Source: Branchiostoma floridae (Eukaryota; Chordata; Leptocardii; Amphioxiformes; Branchiostomatidae). Taken from it: a DNA stretch of 64,000 bases. The notes beneath the pieces are model-generated. The model did not search any database. It saw only the letters and a list, made by a program, of their open reading frames with translations, and was not told where the DNA came from. This document shows, piece after piece, positions 59,901 through 64,000 of the stretch. The position numbers were made by a program, and so were the translations under genes. Positions within the stretch are counted from its first letter, which is position 1. Each line of letters starts with the position of its first letter. The stretch is taken from NCBI RefSeq assembly GCF_000003815.2, contig NC_049988.1, forward strand, positions 10,880,661 through 10,944,660, in the 5' to 3' direction.

Positions 59901-62900
59901 CTCCTTTAAATTCAAACAGGTGAAGAAAGAAAAGACATGGATGAGGTACCTTCAGAAACTGCAGTCCCAGTCCCTGCAGCTGAAGCGGCAGGTCCTGCTA
60001 CCGAGGAGACTGCCGGGGCAGAAGCTGATGATGACGGCATGTCTACTGAGGTGAAGGTTAAATCCTGCAAAAGTTTCTGCCTTTGTGTACTTTAATGTTC
60101 ACATTGCATTCAAAACCATGGATAATTTGACACCAATCTTAGAATCAACGCATTACATATCGCTGCATTGTTAAATATTATTCCTGTATATTGTTCAGGA
60201 CCTGCCCAGAGAGAACTGGTTGACACCATTCGTGAACGAGCTTCTGGAGAAGGAAACCGTGGAACAGGCCAAACTGACTCTAACCACTCTGTGGACAATG
60301 ACACGGTGAGATCAAAATGATGCTCTGATTTCTTCGCTATACTACCGTTTAAGACATACCCTTTAAGACAAAAGGCGTTAGGACGTCAACGTATTGGCCA
60401 ATTAGTCAATGTCGACTACCCCCGTCTCTATCTTTAACGATTGAATCGTCAGTCAATTTGTGTCTAAATTTCTACATCTATCTTACATTATGATAAACAA
60501 TAGCCGCTTTGTGAGACATACTTTTTAAGACAAATATCTAGATGTTATTTAATGTTACCTCAAATTCTTTCGCAGCAACATCACGAATTACAAAGGCAAC
60601 GATGACAACTACCGAAAGCTGACTACCAAGGACGTTCCCTACGCTGAAGCAATAACGGCCACCCCGAATACACACCGACTCTTCTTGAAGATGGGATGGA
60701 AGAAGGTGGATAGATATCTACTATCCTGGATCACGAAATATTTCTAAGAATCAGTTACATAGATTTTCTTTTCATCTATTCCTCCGAAGAATGAGAGCAC
60801 ATCACTTCATTTGAAGCATTGAGTGATAATAATCTGTTGTTGAGACATACATATTTTCTTTTTGTTCCACAGCTGGGTGAAATATTAGTCGTCCCCCAGT
60901 ATGGCGGTCAAGATGCCAGACCAATCCTGGTGGCCTTGGAAGAAGGGCTGTGGTAAGAGACAAAATCTTAAAAATGAATGTCGCTTTTCATATCATCTCA
61001 AAATTAATTATATTGTTTGTTCTTCTTTCTAATTCTTTCTAATAAAGGTAGTTTTTGCTAATTTACAGCAATTTGAATAAAGACGAAATTCCAGCCCAAG
61101 AGCAGAAGACTGGAGTATCTGAGGTAAAGGAAAATTGTAGCAACCTTTCGTCACTGTTTACTGAAGTTGTCGTCTTTCCTAATTTACTGTAGAGACAATT
61201 TCTCTCGATTTATTCACTGCTAACGTTCGAATTAAGCCTATCAATGAACATTGGGTCTACCACTTATGATTGGAAAATCTGGTCAACTGACATTCCAAAA
61301 CGCAACAGACAAAAACTGTCGAAGTGTAACTACATGTATCTAACATGTTTTGTGCATTCATTTCGTCCCATCAGGACAATACGAACTTATCATTGAAGGC
61401 TTGTCTGGAGGAGATAGAAGAGATGGAGACAACAGGTCAAAAGAGGATCACTCTATCCACTATCAGGGATGTGGCAAGGTAACTTATGTTATCTTTCGTT
61501 ATCCATACGTTGTGGCTTCGACTTAAGAAGTCTTCACATTTCACACACTGTTGTCTACTTTTGCCTTTACCAAGACTACTCTGTATCAAAGCATTATATG
61601 CACTGGTCTTAAACTAAAACTAAATATTATTTGATGTCGTCCAATCAGGAGGGTCCGTGACACCCCAGGCGACAACAAACACCGAAGGGTCAACATGAAG
61701 GAAAAGGTGTACGCCGATGCCATCTTGCGGTCAGAGGCAGCAAGGAACTTCATGGTCACCGCAGGATGGATTCAGGTTGGGGAAAACTCTAAAATATGAT
61801 TGTTGCAAGAAATACCGTTGATATACGGGTGATCTAAGCATCTAATATTTTGCTTGTCATCTTTTCCAGGTCGGAGATAAGTTGATATTCCCCAAGTACT
61901 GTGACAAGCGCCTTGATCGCATCTTGGCTACCGTTGAGGAAGCTCTAAGGTAAGTACATTTCTCCATCTTTTCCCCATCTTTTGGTAAGTATGAATGTTA
62001 GTTGCGCTCTATCATGATAACTCAAGCTTTTTTGTGGGAGGTCTTCTGCTTATAGAGAATAAATTACAAATACATGTATACAAAGGAAGTGGACAGCTGT
62101 TTTGAATTATTGGCACAGTCTTCCCCTGGCTAGGCTGATTAAATCTCGCTTATAGCAGCCCGCCCAACATCTGCTTCCGCCGGGAGGGGCCAGTTACAGC
62201 CCCGGACAGCAGAGCTTGTGTTACCCAGACTATCCCCTGGCTATTGGGCACAAATCAACTTAGAGTGACTAACTTGTGAGACCATCTTGTATGACTACCA
62301 AATTGGGTTTGTTCCAGCAAACTCCCTGACTTCCAACTCGAAGATGAAGATGTGGAAACAGCCAAGGAAGAGGAGAAAGTACCGAAGGAGATGACAACAC
62401 CTCCAGAGGAGAAGGAGAAAGCAGAAGAGAAAGTTACTGAGGAAAAGATCGCGCCAAAGGTGGAGAAACCACCAGAAGTGGAAACACCGTTTGCAGCGCC
62501 GGGACTCAAAGCCTGGGCCCCAGCTAAGACCGGTATGGAATTTATTTGTGAAGCACTGCCTGATCTTTTTGCTTATTCTTTAAGTGACGTTTTGTTTACG
62601 TATACATGTCAGGCACATCATATTTCAGCATATCTCATACGTAGGTAATGCATACTTAGTATGCACTTCACCACACCATACAAATCCTCACAGTAAATAT
62701 AGACCCAACTGATCATGAATTTGTATCCTTTACAGCTGGCAACAAAAGGCAGCGGCTCGCCTTCTGCAGTGTTCATGGCAACGCGCTCCAACTGAAGGAC
62801 GGAGGTAGGACCATGAGGCGACTGTACGCCACTGACGACAACACCAGCGCCATCACATTCACCAGCAGGCCTATTGACATCGGTGAAAAGGTGACCGTGG

Positions 62901-63989
62901 AGATCACAGAGTACAGATCCAGGTCCAGTGAAGACGGTAGGGGCGTCGTGATCCTGGGACTTACCACCGAAGATCCTTCGACACTGTCTCAAGACGACTT
63001 ACCTCCCTGTGTGATCGACCTCACTGCCCAGACCAACTACTGGGCGAGGCGGGTGAAGGGAAAGTTCGTGGGCTCGGGAGACACGCTGACGTTCTACCTG
63101 GACAAGGACGGGAACCTGACGTACACCCTAAAGGACGTGGTGGACGAGGTTCATCTCTGCGACATACCGACTGACAAACCGTTATGGGCAATCTTAGACA
63201 TGGATGGCGGAGCTACGACTCTCACATTTGAAGGTGGCTGTAAATGTTTTCTAAATATCATTAAAAAAAGAAATACCAGTGATCAGCTTACATGATTCTT
63301 GTATATTAGTCTAGTATTGGAAGGAAGTCAAAACATCATTTTCTTAAACCAAAACGTTTATTGTGACATAAACAGTACAAATTGTAGTAAGTAGATGTAT
63401 TTCATTCTGCCACTGATAGGTGTAGATGACCACTATGAGTTCAGGATGCCCTGGGAAGGCTGGAGTATTGAGCCTGACGTCACCACCTCTCCTCCCGATG
63501 CTGCAACAAGCAACCTGGACGATGAAACCCCACAAACAGCTGAAAACGACAAGGGCGCAGAAAGTGAGGTTAGTAAACTTGTTAACACCGTTTGTAACCT
63601 TCTGAGTTGTATCTGTGCATGTTTGCACGATATAGAACCGCACACATATATATGTATGACTGTGACAGTGTGACGTCCTAAGAATTTACTGTTGGACTTC
63701 AGCATTTCTGCGAAGTGGACGATAGAGTAATGTAAGGATGGAGCATGAACTTCCATGTTCATCAAGTTCACAACATGTAATATATTATCATATATATATA
63801 GATGTCAAACGTAGCAGGTATGACTCATATCTTACGTTTTACACTAAGTCCCGCACACTTTTTCAGACAACACCTGCACCTGAAAGTCACGAGTCTCCCT
63901 CAGCCTCAGGGACAACTGTTGACGCTGACTCAATGACCGAGGAAGAAAAGCTAGCTTTTGCCTTTCAAAAGTTCAAGCAACAGGTCGAG
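47946..63989 (+). CDS. Multidomain OTU-NHR-PUB ubiquitin-type protein (3' end beyond window)
   Basis: Thirty-five exons chain in one frame to 1759 residues, still open at the right edge. Exons: 47946-48060, 52079-52243, 52535-52645, 52895-53031, 53147-53354, 53615-53865, 54254-54521, 54738-54821, 55000-55488, 55716-55804, 55953-56065, 56284-56410, 56575-56654, 56806-56870, 57021-57073, 57189-57301, 57538-57664, 57900-57979, 58156-58262, 58455-58967, 59211-59307, 59520-59553, 59744-59795, 59920-60050, 60199-60305, 60576-60705, 60873-60952, 61070-61124, 61375-61478, 61649-61775, 61870-61949, 62318-62532, 62736-63233, 63420-63568, 63867-63989. Approximate residues: disordered Ser/Thr/Glu-rich 60-245; OTU 283-418; NHR1 447-609; PUB1 640-746; PUB2 786-892; NHR2 928-1098; PUB3 1204-1309; PUB4 1328-1431; Glu/Lys linker; NHR3 1503-1668. 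OTU domains cleave ubiquitin chains, NHRs mediate protein contacts in Neuralized proteins, and PUBs dock p97/VCP or OTULIN-type peptides. A second possible start is the strong-Kozak ATG at 52132 (MGNTST). One intron (58968-59210) is GC-AG. I know no named orthologue. Confidence 0.88.
48485..48560 (+). promoter_or_regulatory. Candidate inducible promoter: ISRE-like motif and TATA box
   Basis: GAAAGTGAAAGT (48485-48496) matches the GAAANNGAAANN pattern bound by IRF proteins. A consensus TATATAAA follows at 48526-48533, predicting a start near 48557. A donor-like GCAG|GTGTGTG at about 48656 could end a first exon that splices to 52079. Spacing resembles a compact inducible promoter. Inference only. 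Confidence 0.35.
51378..51442. promoter_or_regulatory. Pair of perfect CRE palindromes
   Basis: TGACGTCA occurs twice, at 51378-51385 and 51435-51442, in a CpG-rich patch inside intron 1, about 640 bp upstream of the second exon. CREB/ATF binding is the known role of this octamer. Confidence 0.45.
51811..52027. mobile_element. MITE with 14-bp TIRs
   Basis: CCCTTTCCACAAGA at the left and TCTTGTGGAAAGGG at the right are perfect reverse complements 217 bp apart end to end. The interior shares GATTGGACTTGTGTGA-like and AAATTCGTTGAGCGATCTGTCAA-like blocks with a diverged copy at about 49049-49290. Non-autonomous; family unknown. Confidence 0.7.
53615..54521 (+). other. OTU domain exons
   Basis: Two exons (53615-53865, 54254-54521) encode MDGNCMFHVVADQL, EWGDHIALMALASVL, REIHVVSS and EQHYVSLD. 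Asp290 and Cys293 of the DGNC motif and His413 of HYVSL are all present, so the catalytic set looks intact. Numbering is from the ATG at 47946. Confidence 0.9.
53920..54115 (+). repeat. SINE-like repeat in an intron of the OTU region
   Basis: TGTGGTTTAGTAACCCTG and GAGTTCTGACCC resemble degraded A and B boxes. A tail follows with TTAGTACGGGACTTTAAGCCG and TCGTCGAAGAGAACTTGGGG, like bodies of tRNA-derived SINEs. Not a functional tRNA. Confidence 0.4.
55000..55488 (+). other. NHR1 (Neuralized homology repeat) exon
   Basis: One exon bounded by phase-1 introns encodes the whole domain. NHR hallmarks seen: TFHSVCGSAVMLS at the start, ALFFGVTTVDPS in the middle, GYWVWPI, then PLWAVLDLQG and VKFVD at the end. 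Confidence 0.9.
55953..56654 (+). other. PUB1 domain exons
   Basis: Exons of 113, 127 and 80 bp. They encode a helix (RARRALTYLRKLTMNII), the PUB signature NRKVYIMNSEFKETIL, AQQFMVAAGW and a final helix. The usual YRK is NRK here. Confidence 0.8.
57189..57979 (+). other. PUB2 domain exons
   Basis: Exons of 113, 127 and 80 bp, identical in size and phase to PUB1. The signature is KYRKVRVENKTFQETVM followed by AQQFVVAAGW. This is the most canonical of the four PUB copies. Confidence 0.85.
58455..58967 (+). other. NHR2 exon
   Basis: A single exon between phase-1 introns. It begins GMRFHVIRGSNITLAPD and includes AITFSDKPFRV, VVLGVTTVDP, GFWSEPI and PMWAVLDLFG. Its 3' splice donor is GC (ATAG|GCAAGT). 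Confidence 0.9.
60199..60952 (+). other. PUB3 domain exons
   Basis: Exons of 107, 130 and 80 bp. The signature is NYRKLTTKDVPYAEAI, then LFLKMGWKKLGEILVVP. More diverged than PUB1 and PUB2, but with the same exon plan. Confidence 0.7.
61375..61949 (+). other. PUB4 domain exons
   Basis: Exons of 104, 127 and 80 bp. The signature is HRRVNMKEKVYADAI, then FMVTAGWIQVGDKLIFP. The YRK of the family is replaced by HRR. Confidence 0.7.
62736..63233 (+). other. NHR3 exon
   Basis: A single exon between phase-1 introns. It begins RLAFCSVHGNALQLKDGG and includes AITFTSRPIDIGEKV, VVILGLTTEDPS, YWARRV and PLWAILDMDG. It is followed by linker exons that run off the window. Confidence 0.9.
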
Positions 63990-64000
63990 GTACGATACAA

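Noticed and set aside
62255-62509. Minus-strand Ser/Gly/Phe-rich open frame
   Set aside because: It is the shadow of the Glu/Lys-rich linker exon 62318-62532.

Overview
The window is animal nuclear DNA with multi-exon genes bounded by GT-AG introns, long AT-rich introns and many short inverted-repeat (MITE-like) elements and tRNA-derived SINE-like elements. Gene content (an aladin orthologue, a multidomain ubiquitin-type protein mixing OTU, Neuralized and PUB domains, a leucine-rich-repeat membrane protein) and the repeat style suggest an invertebrate deuterostome, most likely an amphioxus (Branchiostoma). The species is an inference, not proven here.

Layout. (1) 235-45877, plus strand: the gene for the nuclear-pore WD-repeat protein aladin (AAAS). 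The first exon(s) lie off the left edge. Fourteen exons chain in one frame to a stop at 45877, giving 470 residues. A single intron of about 38.2 kb (3375-41591) splits it. (2) Inside that intron, on the minus strand, sit two genes whose coding regions are each one exon. At 6397-11655 is a 1752-residue cytoskeletal-scaffold-like protein with two EVH1-ligand motifs, a very long E/R-rich helix and a C-terminal PDZ ligand. At 38601-39605 is a 334-residue LRR membrane protein. A candidate promoter and 5' non-coding exon for the large one lie near 22.7 kb, and another TATA-type promoter candidate lies near 28.6 kb. (3) 46.2-47.2 kb: aladin 3' flank with a 935-bp TTAA-type inverted-repeat element. 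(4) 47946 to the right edge, plus strand: 35 exons chained in frame, 1759 residues and still open at the edge. They encode an OTU deubiquitinase-like domain followed by NHR-PUB-PUB, NHR-PUB-PUB and NHR. This is the most unusual item in the window.

How the pieces relate. Aladin and the ubiquitin-type gene are head to tail, about 2 kb apart, and look functionally unrelated. The ubiquitin-type protein joins in one chain a domain that cleaves ubiquitin (OTU), domains known from Neuralized-family ubiquitin ligases (NHR) and domains known to dock p97/VCP or OTULIN-type peptides (PUB). A role as a ubiquitin-editing scaffold is therefore a reasonable inference. Its 4-kb first intron holds a candidate interferon-response-type element just upstream of a TATA box, and two perfect CRE palindromes. 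This raises the possibility of a second, inducible promoter giving a shorter product that begins with a myristoylation-type N-terminus.

Introns not listed separately hold no further coding signal that I could support.
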